From contig NZ_CP126980.1 in assembly GCF_030252345.1 (NCBI RefSeq), forward strand, positions 4,975,501 through 5,039,500: 64,000 bases of DNA. The letters are read 5' to 3'. Shown here piece after piece: positions 25,434 to 39,100 of the stretch (its first letter is position 1; each line of letters begins with the position of its first letter). Made by a program: the position numbers and the translations under genes. A model generated the notes under the pieces. It worked only from the letters and a program-made list of their open reading frames with translations. It was not told where the DNA came from and did not search any database. This stretch comes from Actinoplanes oblitus (GTDB lineage: Bacteria; Actinomycetota; Actinomycetes; Mycobacteriales; Micromonosporaceae).

Positions 25434-25942
25434 CCGGACGGGCACTCGCCGCTGGCCAGCAACTCGTACTGCCGGCAGCGGGGGCAGATCGGCCGGTCCG
25501 GGCGTGGCGCCGGCTTGCTCGCCCGGGTCGACGCCGGCTTCGGCGCCGCAGCGGCCCGCGGCGTGCGTGGCGCCTTCGCCGGACCGCCCGCCTTGCGCAT
25601 CTCGACCGCCTGCACGGCGGCGGTCAGGATCGCGTCGTAGTTGGCGTCGATCAGGTCACCGTCGACACTGACGAACGGCACCGGGTCGTCCGGGTCCTTC
25701 ACCGTCGCGCCGACGATGGTGCCGGCCACCTCGTCGGCCTGGGCACGCGCCACCGCGATGTCGACCCCGCCCGGGTGGATGTGCACCGCCGTGTTCCGCG
25801 CACCCTGCGGCCGGACCTGGATGCTGCGGCCGACCGGCTTGACCTCGACGGTCGTCCGCCCGCGAAGCTCCAGAAGCAGTCGCGCCACCGACGGCGCCGC
25901 TCCGATCCCCTCGGATTCCGCTTCCACGTCCTGGTAGTCCAT
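25424..25942 (-). CDS. Hypothetical protein with C-terminal zinc ribbon
   Basis: A 172-residue protein. The N-terminal 110 residues form a beta-rich region (VEVKPVGRSIQVRPQG, VHIHPGGVDIAV), followed by an Ala/Pro/Lys-rich linker and a terminal zinc-ribbon-like motif CPRCRQYELLASGECPSGYC. ATG 25942 has GGAGGA upstream and is preferred over the ATG at 25981. No membrane segment. The ribbon suggests nucleic-acid or protein binding, but no function is known. Confidence 0.65.
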   Translation of the reverse strand: MDYQDVEAESEGIGAAPSVARLLLELRGRTTVEVKPVGRSIQVRPQGARNTAVHIHPGGVDIAVARAQADEVAGTIVGATVKDPDDPVPFVSVDGDLIDANYDAILTAAVQAVEMRKAGGPAKAPRTPRAAAAPKPASTRASKPAPRPDRPICPRCRQYELLASGECPSGYC

Positions 25943-26618
25943 GTGTTCCTCCCGATCCCCGTGCACGCCCATGTCCGGCACCGAGATGCCGCGCGTGAGG
26001 CCGCCGTTGGCGAGCCTACCCGGCGCGATGATCGCCCATCGGCAACCGGGCTCCCTCCTTCGCCGCCGGGCCGTTTCCCTCGAGGTTCACCGATTCGGGT
26101 ACGCCCTGAGCACCGCACCCCGGTCGCCGCCGCGTCCACCGCCCGACCTGCGCTCATGACCGTGAAGCCGGCGGCCGGCCGGGCCGTTCGCCGCCGCGCG
26201 CCAACGCCTCATCGGTGCTGGCCATCCCGCGTGGCCCGCCCGCTCGTGGCCGCTGCGGCCTTCGATCTCCCCGCCCGCCCTGCCCGCCCCGCCTGCTCGT
26301 GGCCGCTACCGCCTTCGATCTCCCCGCCCTGCCCGCCCCGCCTCGACCGACGACCTGCCGAACCGGAGTCAACCTATCTTCCTAGGATGCCCTACGGGAT
26401 GCGAGGTACACGGCACCGGTGCCGTCGGGAAAGACGCCTGGGCGGCACTCGACCGGGGTGACGTTCCGGCCCGCAGCCGGTGGGTCCGTCCGCGGGGTGG
26501 TACCGGGAGCGGCCGGCTTGCCCGACGAGGCTTTCCGCCCGGCGCGGCTGGGCTTGGTGGCGTGCTCCCCGTAGCGTCTAGCGACGCCGGTCGATCGGCG
26601 TCGCGGGAGGGGGTGCCG
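25943..26618. other. Long spacer with a 53-bp tandem duplication
   Basis: About 676 bp with no gene I can support. A 53-bp duplication lies at 26242-26343: GCTCGTGGCCGCT starts at 26242 and again at 26295, with a 4-bp deletion in the second copy. A minus-strand coding-like stretch near 26382-26575 (VECRPGVFPDGTGAVYLAS) lacks a start codon and is left unassigned. Confidence 0.5.
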
Positions 26619-26903
26619 ATGGAGGGGGACACCAGGCGGGGCTGGCTCGGCTTCGGCGCTGCCGTCGCGCCACATCTCGCCCTGCTCGGCTGTCTGCTGG
26701 TGCAGTCGGTGCGGCACGGGTGGGTGGCCTACTACGGCGTACTGGAAATCTTTCTGGCGCCGCTCGGGGTGATCGCCTCGCTTCTGCTGTGGTTCTCGAA
26801 GCCGGCCCGGGCCTTCGCCGGCGGGGTGGCCGGCGGCACGGCGGCCGGCTTCGCGCTGGTGGGCCTGTTCGTGCTGGCGGTGGGCGCCGCGGGCGGTGGC
26901 TAG
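26619..26903 (+). CDS. Small membrane protein, 94 aa
   Basis: A 94-residue protein with three hydrophobic helices (HLALLGCLLVQSV, YGVLEIFLAPLGVIASLLLWF, GGVAGGTAAGFALVGLFVLAV). ATG 26619 lies 8 bp after GGGAGG. Typical of uncharacterised small actinobacterial membrane proteins; no neighbours indicate a role. Confidence 0.6.
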   Translation: MEGDTRRGWLGFGAAVAPHLALLGCLLVQSVRHGWVAYYGVLEIFLAPLGVIASLLLWFSKPARAFAGGVAGGTAAGFALVGLFVLAVGAAGGG

Positions 26904-27121
26904 GCCCTTGATGCTGGTGAGACCGCTTGTTCGAGTGTCGCGAGTGCGTTGCTGATGAGCGAGCAACGCGGTCCAGGAAAGGGCCAGAACCCGGGCAACG
27001 GCAACGCGGGAAACAACGCGCGAGCAGGTCTGCGACGGCTCGGGTTGGACCTTTCGGGCCCGTGCTGAGGCGCGGGCCCGGATCATGCTGTCGGCCCGAA
27101 CGGCGCCGGAAAAGACCACGA

Positions 27122-27388
27122 CGCATCTGGTGGCGCGGGCTCACGGACACCGGGGCGGCCTTGGGCGTGCCGACCGGTGGCGGCGCCGCGATGGCCGCGG
27201 TGCTGGTCACGGTGTTCGGGCCGACGCTGTCCGGCTGGCAGACCGAGCTGCTCGCGCAGCCGGCCGTGTGGACGGTGCCGCTCGCGTTCACGGTGATGGT
27301 GGCGGGCTCGCTGCTGCCCCGCGGCCGGGTGCCGACCGACGTGGGCGCGACGATGCTGGCGGCCGCACGCCCCGGGGATTCCCGTTAA
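27122..27388 (+). pseudogene. C-terminal fragment of a sodium:solute symporter
   Basis: The last 88 residues of a symporter of the SSS family remain: the segment WWRGLTDTGAALGVPTGGG, a helix (AMAAVLVTVFGPTLSG), a second helix (VWTVPLAFTVMVAGSLL) and the family-like tail GRVPTDVGATMLAAA. No N-terminal part exists upstream; 26904-27121 has only a broken sequence. This is a decayed remnant rather than a functional gene. Confidence 0.55.
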
Positions 27389-27487
27389 AGAAACTTTAAG
27401 GAACGCTTGCTCAGCGTCATGAACGGCTGCCACATCATCGCTCGTATATCTCGGCACAAGCAGTACCGAAACGAAAAGGAGCCGTGC

Positions 27488-28426
27488 ATGTATCGACGCG
27501 GAGTCAGCAGCCGGACGCGCAAGCTGGTGATGGGAGGTGTCGCCGCAGCGCTGCTCGGCTCGGCGCTCGCGGTCGGCACGGGGATGAGCCAGGCTGCCGT
27601 CCAACCCGGAGCCGGCTCTGGTGACATCAACGCGTTGGTGCCGGCGCTGGGTTTCAGCCCGGGCAATCCGGACGCGACGGCCGACCGCGTAGGCCCTACC
27701 GGGGTGAAAGTTCCCGGTCGCTGCCCACCCACTCAAGCCCAGGTGAACGCGCAGGTTGCGCTCAAGAATGCGAACTTTCCGAGTGGAGCGGACCTGGAAA
27801 GCCGCATTCAGCGTTTTGAGAAAACCTTGTCGGCGATTCAAGACTTGAAATGCCCCGCAGCTTCCACGACTTTGCTGGGCCGGTTGAAATCTTTGACCGC
27901 GCTGCGCGCGAACGCGGACCGCGACAACATCCTGCGTGGTTTGGGTTTGAACGAAACGCCAGCGGACAGAGCCGCCGCGGGATCCGGTGACGCGGCCGGG
28001 AGCGGAGCGACGGGGAACACCGGAGCCGGCTCCGGTGACATCAACGCGTTGGTGCCGGCGCTGGGTTTCAGCCCGGGCAATCCGGACGCGACGGCCGACC
28101 GCGTAGGCCCTACCGGGGTGAAAGTTCCGGGTCGCTGCCCACCCACTCAAGCACAGGTGAACGCGCAGGTTGCGCTCAAGAATGCGAACTTTCCGAGTGG
28201 AGCGGACTTGGAAAGCCGCATTCAGCGTTTTGAGAAAACCTTGTCGGCGATTCAAGACTTGAAATGCCCCGCAGCTTCCACGACTTTGCTGGGCCGGTTG
28301 AAATCTTTGACCGCGCTGCGCGCGAACGCGGACCGCGACAACATCCTGCGTGGTTTGGGTTTGAACGAAACGCCAGCGGATAAAGCCGCGGGGAATGCGG
28401 CGCCGCAAAACGCGCCAGCGAAATAA
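27488..28426 (+). CDS. Secreted protein with two nearly identical internal domains
   Basis: A 312-residue secreted protein. A signal peptide (basic start, helix VMGGVAAALLGSALAVG, probable cleavage after SQA) is followed by two copies of a roughly 120-residue module beginning GAGSGDINALVPALGFSPGN. At DNA level the copies have a 414-bp offset and differ at only a handful of positions. Each module has one Cys after PGR and one after DLK, perhaps a disulfide, and a helical region (LESRIQRFEKTLSAIQDLK). Codons such as TTG, AAA, TTT and GAA are unusually common for this genome, which suggests high-expression bias relaxation or foreign origin. ATG 27488 follows AAAGGAG. Function unknown. Confidence 0.8.
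   Translation: MYRRGVSSRTRKLVMGGVAAALLGSALAVGTGMSQAAVQPGAGSGDINALVPALGFSPGNPDATADRVGPTGVKVPGRCPPTQAQVNAQVALKNANFPSGADLESRIQRFEKTLSAIQDLKCPAASTTLLGRLKSLTALRANADRDNILRGLGLNETPADRAAAGSGDAAGSGATGNTGAGSGDINALVPALGFSPGNPDATADRVGPTGVKVPGRCPPTQAQVNAQVALKNANFPSGADLESRIQRFEKTLSAIQDLKCPAASTTLLGRLKSLTALRANADRDNILRGLGLNETPADKAAGNAAPQNAPAK
27608..28388. repeat. 414-bp near-identical tandem duplication inside a gene
   Basis: GGAGCCGGCTC starts at 27608 and again, one base different, at 28022. About 365 bp of each unit align with roughly five substitutions (for example CTCTGG/CTCCGG, CCCGGTC/CCGGGTC, GACCTGG/GACTTGG). This implies a recent duplication or ongoing gene conversion. Confidence 0.9.
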
Positions 28427-28500
28427 GCGGCTCGCGGGGCGGCGCCGCGGACAACGGCAACCTGATCCTTCGCGGATCCTGATCCACCGCACGGCACCAC

Positions 28501-28539
28501 CGCGCCGGAGGCCCTCGCACCACGGGGGTCTCCGGCGCG
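28501..28539. terminator. Hairpin terminator after the duplicated-domain gene
   Basis: CGCGCCGGA (28501-28509) pairs with TCCGGCGCG (28531-28539), and CCC/GGG extend the stem inward. It lies 75 bp after the stop of the secreted protein gene. Confidence 0.6.
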
Positions 28540-28553
28540 TCCGTGTGCGGGCC

Positions 28554-31512
<2,959 letters not shown>

Positions 31513-31516
31513 TCGG

Positions 31517-31550
31517 CGGATCGGGCGTGGCCAGCGCCACGCCCGATCCG
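31517..31550. terminator. Strong hairpin terminator of the cellulase operon
   Basis: A perfect 15-bp stem (CGGATCGGGCGTGGC at 31517-31531, complement at 31536-31550) with a 4-nt loop starts 5 bp after the CBM2-protein stop. It should end transcription before the diguanylate cyclase gene. Confidence 0.8.
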
Positions 31551-31585
31551 CTCAGCTTCCGATTCGCCCGGCCGAACGGGATCGC

Positions 31586-33106
31586 ATGCGAGCCGTACTG
31601 GTCCCGGCGTACGTCGCCGCGGCCCTGTGCGCGGCGCTGTACGCCCTGCTCTCCTGGCACCGCCGGCACGTGACGCCACTGGCGAAGTCGCTGGCGCTGA
31701 TCACCTCCGGGGCCGCGCTGTGGTCGCTGGCGCAGGCCTTCGCCGCGGTGGCCTCGCCGACGGTGGCGGTCGCCGCCACCTACGCCATGTTCCCGGGCGT
31801 CGCCATGCTGGTGGCCGGCTTCCACTGGCACATCACCGTGTTCACCGGCTACGGCCTGGACCGGTTGCGCCGATGGCACGCGCTGCTGTTGATCCATCCG
31901 GTGCTGCTGACGTCGGCGGTGGCGACCGACCCGTGGCACCACGCGTTCTTCACCTCGGTCACCAGCCACCCGGACGGTGGGGTCACCCCGCACTTCGGCC
32001 CGCTGTACTGGGTGCACACCCTGTACAGCTACACGATCATCGGGATCGGGATGGTCCGGGCGGTGGCGGCGATGCGCAAGGCGGTGCGCGGGCACCGCCG
32101 GGTCTTCCTGATCTTCCTGGTCGGTGGGCTCGTCCCGGCCGCCGGGAACCTGGTCAGCATCCTGCTGCTCACCAAGGACCGGCAGCTGGACCTCACGCCG
32201 ATCCTGTTCCTGATCACCGCCTCGATGTGGTGGTGGGCGGAACGGTTCGGCACGCCCGCCCGGCGGACGCCGGTCTCCTACAAGCAGGTGATCGCCGCGC
32301 TGCGCGACGCGGTGATGGTCCTCGACGCGGACGGCCGGTTCCTGGACGTGAACCCGGCAGCCGTCGAGTTGCTCGCGGTGCTGCGCGGCTGCGGTGGCAG
32401 CGTGGTGGGCCGGCGCTGGCAGGACGTGCTCGGTCCGCGGCTGGCGTCCGCGTTCGCCGGGATCGACCAGCAGACCGTGGCCTCCGCCGACGGGCGCACC
32501 TACGACGTACGGGTGGTGCGGATGCCGGCGGAGAACGGCGCGGTTGTGGTGGTCCGCGACATCACCGAGCTGGAACGGCTCCGCGCCGAGCTGACCGACC
32601 AGGCCGTACGGGACGGCCTGACCGGGGTCTACAACCGCCGGCACCTGACCGCCGTGCTACGGGAGCAGGTGACCGGCAGCCAACCGCTGGCCGCCGTGAT
32701 GATCGACGTGGACCACTTCAAGGCGGTCAACGACACCTACGGGCACGCGGTCGGTGACGAGGTGCTGATCCGGCTGGCCCGGGAGATCGGCGACGCGGTC
32801 GGTGCGGCCGGCACGGTGGCCAGGTACGGCGGCGAGGAGTTCGCGATCCTGCTGCCCGGCGCCGACGCGCGGACCGCGGCCGGCCTGGCCGAGCAGTGGC
32901 GGCACCGCTGCGCGCAGATCACCGTGGCGACGCCGGTCGGCCCGCTGCGGGCGACGTTCAGCGCCGGGGTGGCGCAGTTGGAGCCCGGCGAGAACGCCGA
33001 GGACCTGCTGCGGCGCGCCGACCGGGCGCTGTACGCCGCCAAGGAGCGGGGCCGCGACCGGGTGGTCACCGACGGCCCGGAACGGCTCACGGCCGTGCTG
33101 CCGTAG
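31586..33106 (+). CDS. Membrane diguanylate cyclase with PAS and GGDEF domains
   Basis: A 506-residue protein: seven N-terminal membrane helices (residues 1-225; histidine-kinase-N 7TM type), a PAS domain (about 235-340) and a GGDEF domain with the signature RYGGEEF and the metal-binding MIDVDHFKAVNDTYGH. It should make cyclic di-GMP from two GTP. The inhibitory I-site RxxD, expected a few residues before GGEEF, is replaced by AVGAAG, so product inhibition is unlikely. No EAL domain. Monocistronic; its stop is 8 bp from that of the convergent STAND gene. Confidence 0.92.
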   Translation: MRAVLVPAYVAAALCAALYALLSWHRRHVTPLAKSLALITSGAALWSLAQAFAAVASPTVAVAATYAMFPGVAMLVAGFHWHITVFTGYGLDRLRRWHALLLIHPVLLTSAVATDPWHHAFFTSVTSHPDGGVTPHFGPLYWVHTLYSYTIIGIGMVRAVAAMRKAVRGHRRVFLIFLVGGLVPAAGNLVSILLLTKDRQLDLTPILFLITASMWWWAERFGTPARRTPVSYKQVIAALRDAVMVLDADGRFLDVNPAAVELLAVLRGCGGSVVGRRWQDVLGPRLASAFAGIDQQTVASADGRTYDVRVVRMPAENGAVVVVRDITELERLRAELTDQAVRDGLTGVYNRRHLTAVLREQVTGSQPLAAVMIDVDHFKAVNDTYGHAVGDEVLIRLAREIGDAVGAAGTVARYGGEEFAILLPGADARTAAGLAEQWRHRCAQITVATPVGPLRATFSAGVAQLEPGENAEDLLRRADRALYAAKERGRDRVVTDGPERLTAVLP

Positions 33107-33113
33107 CACCGGG

Positions 33114-36100
33114 TCAGGCCAGTTCGGCCCGGGCGACCAGGTGCGCGAGCAGGTCCACCGGGAACTTGGCGAGATGGTTGGTGGCGGTCGGGGTCAGCAA
33201 CAGCATCTCGAGGGCGGTGTCGCCGTCGGTGGTGTCGTGGGTCGTACCGTCGAGGCTCATCAGCTCGGCCAGGACGGCGGCCTGTCGTTCCGGGTCGCCG
33301 ATCCGCCGGGCCGCGGCGACCGCCCGCCGGGCGGCCCGCGCGGCGCCGGCGTCGTGGGCCGCGCGCTGTTCCAGCCGGGTGAGTTCGCGCAGGATCCGGC
33401 ACTGCGTCTCCGGTGACCCGATCGCGTCACCGGCCAGCAGGATCCTGGCGCCGGCCAGTGCGGCCTGTTGCGTGGCGCCGGCCTCGTGCAGCACGGCGGC
33501 CAGGCGCAACAGGGCGTCGCAGCGGTCCGCCGGGTCGGTGATGGTGTCGCCGGCCGTGAGGGCCTCCCGGGCGGCGTGCGCGGCCTGCTCGGTGCGGCCG
33601 ATCGTGTGCAGGTCACGGGTGATGTCGGTGAGCGTCGCGCAGCGCGCCACACCATCGGTGATCGCCTCGGCGGTTCGCACGGCGGCGTCGCCCTGCCCAC
33701 CGGCGGCCAGGGTGGCGGCGACGGCGGCGAGCACGACGGTACGCCGGTGCGGGAGTGGCATCGCTGAGGCGGCGGCCCGGGCGGCCTCCGCGTGGCCGAG
33801 GGCGGCCAGACAGCGGGCGACGGCGCTGAGGATGTCCACCCGCCTCGGCCCCCGTAGGTCGGCGGCGGACCGGGCGGCGGCGTCGGCTGACTGGCTCGCC
33901 GCGCTCTCGCTGTCGCGGGCCGACTGGCCCGTCGCGCTGTCGGCGGTGCGGGCCGATGGGCTCGCCTTGCTGCCGGCGGCGTTGGCTGACTGGTTCGCCC
34001 TGCTGTCGGAGCTGTCGGTGCTGTCGGGGCGGGCGGCCGCGGTGACCAGGCGGCGAACCTCGATCTCCGGCTTGCTCCGGCACAGCGAGGCGAGCGTGGC
34101 GAAGGGCGATGACGTGGACGACGGCTCCGGCGGCGGCGCGGTGGCGGACGGTGCCGGTCGGAGTGACTCCCTGGTCATCGGCGTCGAGCGGCCTCCGGCG
34201 CCGGTGCGCGTCGCGATGATCGTGGCGACGTCCCTTTCGGTGCGCCTGACGTGCGAGTTCATCTCGGCCCGGGTGGGCAGGTCGATGATCTGGCCGGCGG
34301 CCTGGATCGCCTCATCGAGGGCCTTCCGCGCCGGTTCCGGGCGGCCGGCGACGCTGAGCTGCCGCGCGACGTTGCTGAGGAGCAGGGCTCGCTCGTGGGG
34401 CTCGCGTGGCTGCCGGGCGAGGCGGAGTGCCTCCGCCGACGCGGCGGCGCCGTTCGCGGTGATGCTCGGGTGCTGGAAGGCGTGGGCGAGCGCGCACATC
34501 CCGTGGGCCCGCTGCGTCAGCTGGGCGAACCGGAGCACCGCCGCCTGGGCGAGTTCGGCCGCCTCGCTCGCCGGTTCGGCGAGGCCGGCGTCGGCGAGGC
34601 CGGTGGCGATCCTGGTCAGGGTGCTCACCCGGCTCGCCACGTCGCTCTGTTCCGTCGCGCTCCGCACGGCGAGTGTGGCCGCCCGGCCGGCGACGGCAAG
34701 CTGCTCGGCCCGCTGGCCGATGGCCTGCGGGGGAGAGGCAGCCGTGCGCTGGCCGGCCTGCGGGGGAGAGGGAGCCGTGCGCTGGCCGGCCTGCGGGAGA
34801 GGGATAGCCGTGCGCTGGTCGGTGGGGTGTGGGGGAGACGTGACGGCGTGCTGGTCGGTCGGTGGGCCGGTGGCGAGTCCGAGAGAGGCGATCGCGCGGT
34901 GACCCGGGTCGTCGATCAGGGTGGCGGTGTCGAGGGCTGCCGCCGGGTGCCCGCCGTCGGCGAGTGCCCGGGCCACCTCCGCGAACAGGTCGTCCCGATC
35001 GGTCCGCTCGGTCGCCGCGCCGACGGCCGTCCGGGCCAGGCCGGCCTGACCGGCCCGGGCCAGGTCCAGGCTCAGGCGGCGGACCGCGTGGGTGCGCTGT
35101 GACGGGTCGGCGATCGCCGCGACCGCCTGGAGCGCCTGCGCCATGGTGCGGCCGGCCGGCCGGTCCTGACCGGCCCGGGCCAGCGCCACCGTCAGGTCGG
35201 CGAGCGTCCCGGCCCGCCGCTGCGGGTCGTAGATCGCGCCCGCGACGGTGGCGGCCGCGGTGGCCGCCGCGTTCGCCTCGTCGGTGCGGCCGGCCGCGGC
35301 GAGCGCCCGCGCCAGCCGGCCATAGCTCTCCGCCCGCAGCGCGAGGTCGTCGATCCACTCGACGGCGGTCCGGGCCTGGTCGAGGTAGCCGGCCTCGGCC
35401 AGCCGGATCGTCACCGCGCCGATGATCTCCGGGTCACGCCAGTGATACGTGCCCATCATCGCCTGCACCGCCTCGTCGGCGGTGGCCTCGGCCGCCTGCC
35501 GGTGACCGCTCTGTGCCAGTCCCAGCGCCACGTGGCTGAGCACCATGGCGCGGTACTCGTCGCCGGTGACCTGCCGGGCCGCCGCGATCGCCGTCTCCGG
35601 CCGGCCGGCGGCGGCCGCCGCGCGGGCCAGCACGTCGATGGACCGTTCGCGCGCCGACGACTCGGGCAGCGCGGCGGCGGCCCGCAGCGCGAGCGCGAAC
35701 CAGCCGGCCTGGGCCAGGGTCGTGGACACCGTGCCGAGCAGCCGGTTGCGGGTGTCCGGCCGCTGCTCGTCCTCGGCCGCCCGGACGGCGCTCTCCGCGA
35801 TCGGCGCCGCCTCGGTCTCCAGGCCGCCCGCGGCCAGCTGGGCGGCCAGCTCGGCGAGCCTGGTCGCCCGGTCGGTCGAGCTGGTGATCTCCAGGGCGAG
35901 CCGGTGCGCTCGGTCCACCGCGCGGGCGGCCTCGTCCGCGCGCCGCTGCTCGCGCAGCGAGCAGGCCAGCACACCCAGGCCGTGGATGCGGCGGTCGGCG
36001 GCGTCGATCCGGTCGACCATCTCGTACGCCCGGCCGGGCTCGCCGTCCCGGGCGTACGAGATCGCGACCTCGGTGATCACCTTGGCCCGCTGCCAGTGGT

Positions 36101-39100
36101 CGTCGAGCCGTTTCACCTCGGCCATCGCCTCGACCGGCCGTCCCGCGTGGGCCAGCGCGTCCAGTGCCGACCCGAGCATCCGGATCCGGGTGCTGCGGTC
36201 CTTGATCTGGTACACCAGGTCGACCGCCCGCTGCGCGGTGGCCGCGGCCTTCTCCTGGTAACCGGCCCGCACCAGCGGGCGTACCGCGGCCACGAGCGTC
36301 GCGACCTCGTCCTCCGGCGTGGCGTCCCGGGGTGCGGCGACCATCTCGTCGATCAGCCGAGCGGCGTCGCGGTCCCGGCCCGCCTCGGCGAACGCGTGGG
36401 CGAGCCGGCCGAAGGCGTCCATCAAGGCGAGCCGCTCGGCGGTGTCGGACGGTATCGCGGGGGCGATCCGGGCGATCTCCGAGCCGAGCGCCGGGTCGCC
36501 GGCGGGCGCGGACCGCAGCAGGCCGGCCAGCGTCTCGATCCGGCCGACGGGGTCGATGACGCGGCCGGCCAGCCGCACCGCGGGCGCCGTCCGGCCCGCC
36601 TCGGCCAGGGCGCGGGCCGCCGCGGCGAACGCCCGGTCCTCGTCGGCCGGGCGGCCGGTCGCCCGGGCCACGGCGAGCCGCACGACACGCTCGACGAGGT
36701 CCGGCCCGGATCGGGCGGCGAGGGCGGCGGCCAGGCCGGCCAGGCTGATCGCGGCCAGGTAGGCGGGCCACCGGGTGCTCACCGTGGTGACCAGGTCGGC
36801 CGCCTTCGCCGCGTCGCCCAGCCCGATCAGTGCCCGCACCATCCGGTCGACCACCTGGGCCTGCCGGACCGGATCGGCCAGCGCCGGCACGTCCGCGCCG
36901 GCCTTGTCGACGGCCGCCGCGGCCAGGTCCGGCCGGTCGGCGCAGAGCCGTTCCGCCACGTCGGCGAGGGCGAGCGCCCGCAGCCACCGGTCGGCGATCT
37001 GGGTGGCGATGGCGTACGCCTCCGGCTCGGCGGACGTCTCGGCCAGACCGGTGGCGACGTCGCGGGCGACCGTCTCGGCGTCCGGATGGCCGCCGAGTTC
37101 GGCGAGGGCGCGCAGCGCCGGCTCGACGTCGCCGCGCGCGGCCAGCAGCCGGGCCACGTCGGCCAGGGCCATGCCGCGTTCCAGCGGGTCGTCGATGCCG
37201 GTGGCCAGGGCGACAGCGGCCGGCGAACGCCCGGTGCGCGCCCAGGTCCGGGCGATGGCCGAGGCGACCCCGGCCCGGGTGGTGGTCAGCGGCTGCCGGC
37301 GCAGGGCCAGCGCGGCCAGCCGGAACGACATCTCGGCCGGGTCGAGGCCCAGGCCGGCGCCGAAGTCCACGATGATCTGCTGGGCCGCGGCGATGTCGGC
37401 GTCCGGGGCGGCCGGATTGCCGACGTACTCGAACAGCCGCAGCAGCCGGTCGCGGTCGGCGACCAGGGCGAACAACCGGTCCAGGGCGGCTCGCCGCCGC
37501 TCGGTCGGCGCTGTCGTGTCGCGGACCCGTTCGGCGAGCTGGCGCGCGTACGGCCGGAGCAGGTACCGCGGCGTGGCCAGCGGCCAGTGCCGGCCGGTGT
37601 ACTCGTCGGCCCACCCGTCCAGCAGCTGGTAGTAGCGCGGCAGATCGCCGGTGAACCGGTGCTGGGCCTCGACCAGCAGCCGGTCGTGCGCGAAGACGAA
37701 GACGGACATCGGGCCGCCCTCCGGATCGGCGATCTCGATGACGCTGCGGCCCAGTCCGTGCCGCAGCGACTCCTCGATCTCGCTGACGTCGAAGTCGCGC
37801 CCGCGCCGGCGCAGGATCTCCTCGAGTTCCGCTGCCGACAGGCCGGTGTACGACATCGCGAGGCAGCTCAGGATCGGCGACAGGTGCCCGCCGGGATGGG
37901 TCCGGATGCGGTCGATCTCGGCGCGGACCACCTCGTGCATGTCGTTCGCGATCTCGGCCGGGGCGATCGGGGTCTGGTGGTGGCGCAACGGGTGATCGGC
38001 GGGCAGTTCGACGGTGGCGCCGGACCGGCTGGCCGCCACCAGGGTCACCCCGGCCGGCAGTGACGTCCGATCGGGCAGCCAGTCCAGGCCGCCCCGGGTG
38101 GTGTCGTACTCGTCGAGGCCGTCCACGACGAGCATGAGCCGCTGGCCCCGCTGCCGGACCGCGGCGGCCGCCTCGGGCAGCAGCACGAGCAGGTCGTCGA
38201 CCAGGTCGGCCAGGTAGTGCGAGGGACGGTACTCGGGCCGGCCGGCGATGGCCGCGAGCTGGCGGGTCAGCAGGTCCAGGGCGTACTCGGCGGTGTTCTC
38301 GCCGGTCGGGCGGCGCAGGAAGCAGGAGGCGACCTCGATCTCCGGTGGCGGCCGCAGCGTGAACCAGGCCAGCAGCGCGGTCTTGCCGGCGTACGCCTCG
38401 GCCACGATCCACCGCCACGCGGTGTCGGACGCGGCCAGCGTGCGCAACTCGTCCTGCTCCCGCTCGCGGCTGAGCAGGTAGACCGGGGCGAGGCGCCCGG
38501 CCACCCGCTGGGCACGGCGCACCTCGCTCTGGCGCAGGCTCGGCGGGTCGATCGGCACCAGCCCGTCCACCGACTCGGGAAGGTGCGCGAGCGCCTGCCG
38601 CCACCGGGCGATCGCGGCGGCGTCCGCGCCGGCGTAGAGGTTCGCCAGCGGACGGACGGTGAGGACGCCGGCGCCCTCGGCCGGGTGGTGCTGCCCGACG
38701 ACACCGAGCAGCCGCTGGCCCGACCACACCGGCCCGCCCGACATCCCCTCCCACGGCGAGTGCGGGTCGCCGGGGTGGTCGGCCGGGGCGGCGTCGACCC
38801 TCAGCTCCAGCGTGCCGGTCTTGTAGTTGGAGGCGGGAGCGATGGTGCCCAGGGCATGGCGGTGGTCGCGGACCAGGTCGTCGGACGCGGCGCCAGGCCG
38901 CAGCTTGAAGCGGGGGAAGCCGACCGCCGCCACCGGGATCTCGTTCGGTGCGGACCGGCGGACCCGGCCGAAGATCACCGGGTCGCCGCCGGTCAGGCCC
39001 GGCACCGGGACCAGTGCCAGGTCGGCCCAGGGCGCGGCCACCACCTGGTCCAGGTCGACCGGCAGGCCGGCGCCGGGATCGAGCCGGGCCGGTGCGCCGA

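Noticed and set aside
26382..26575. Minus-strand coding-like stretch in the 26-kb spacer
   Set aside because: No usable start codon and no family match; could be a remnant but cannot be supported.
35442..38063. Long plus-strand frame (873 codons) and other long frames opposite the STAND gene
   Set aside because: Gly/Arg/Pro/His-rich translation without domains; it is the high-GC shadow of the real minus-strand gene.
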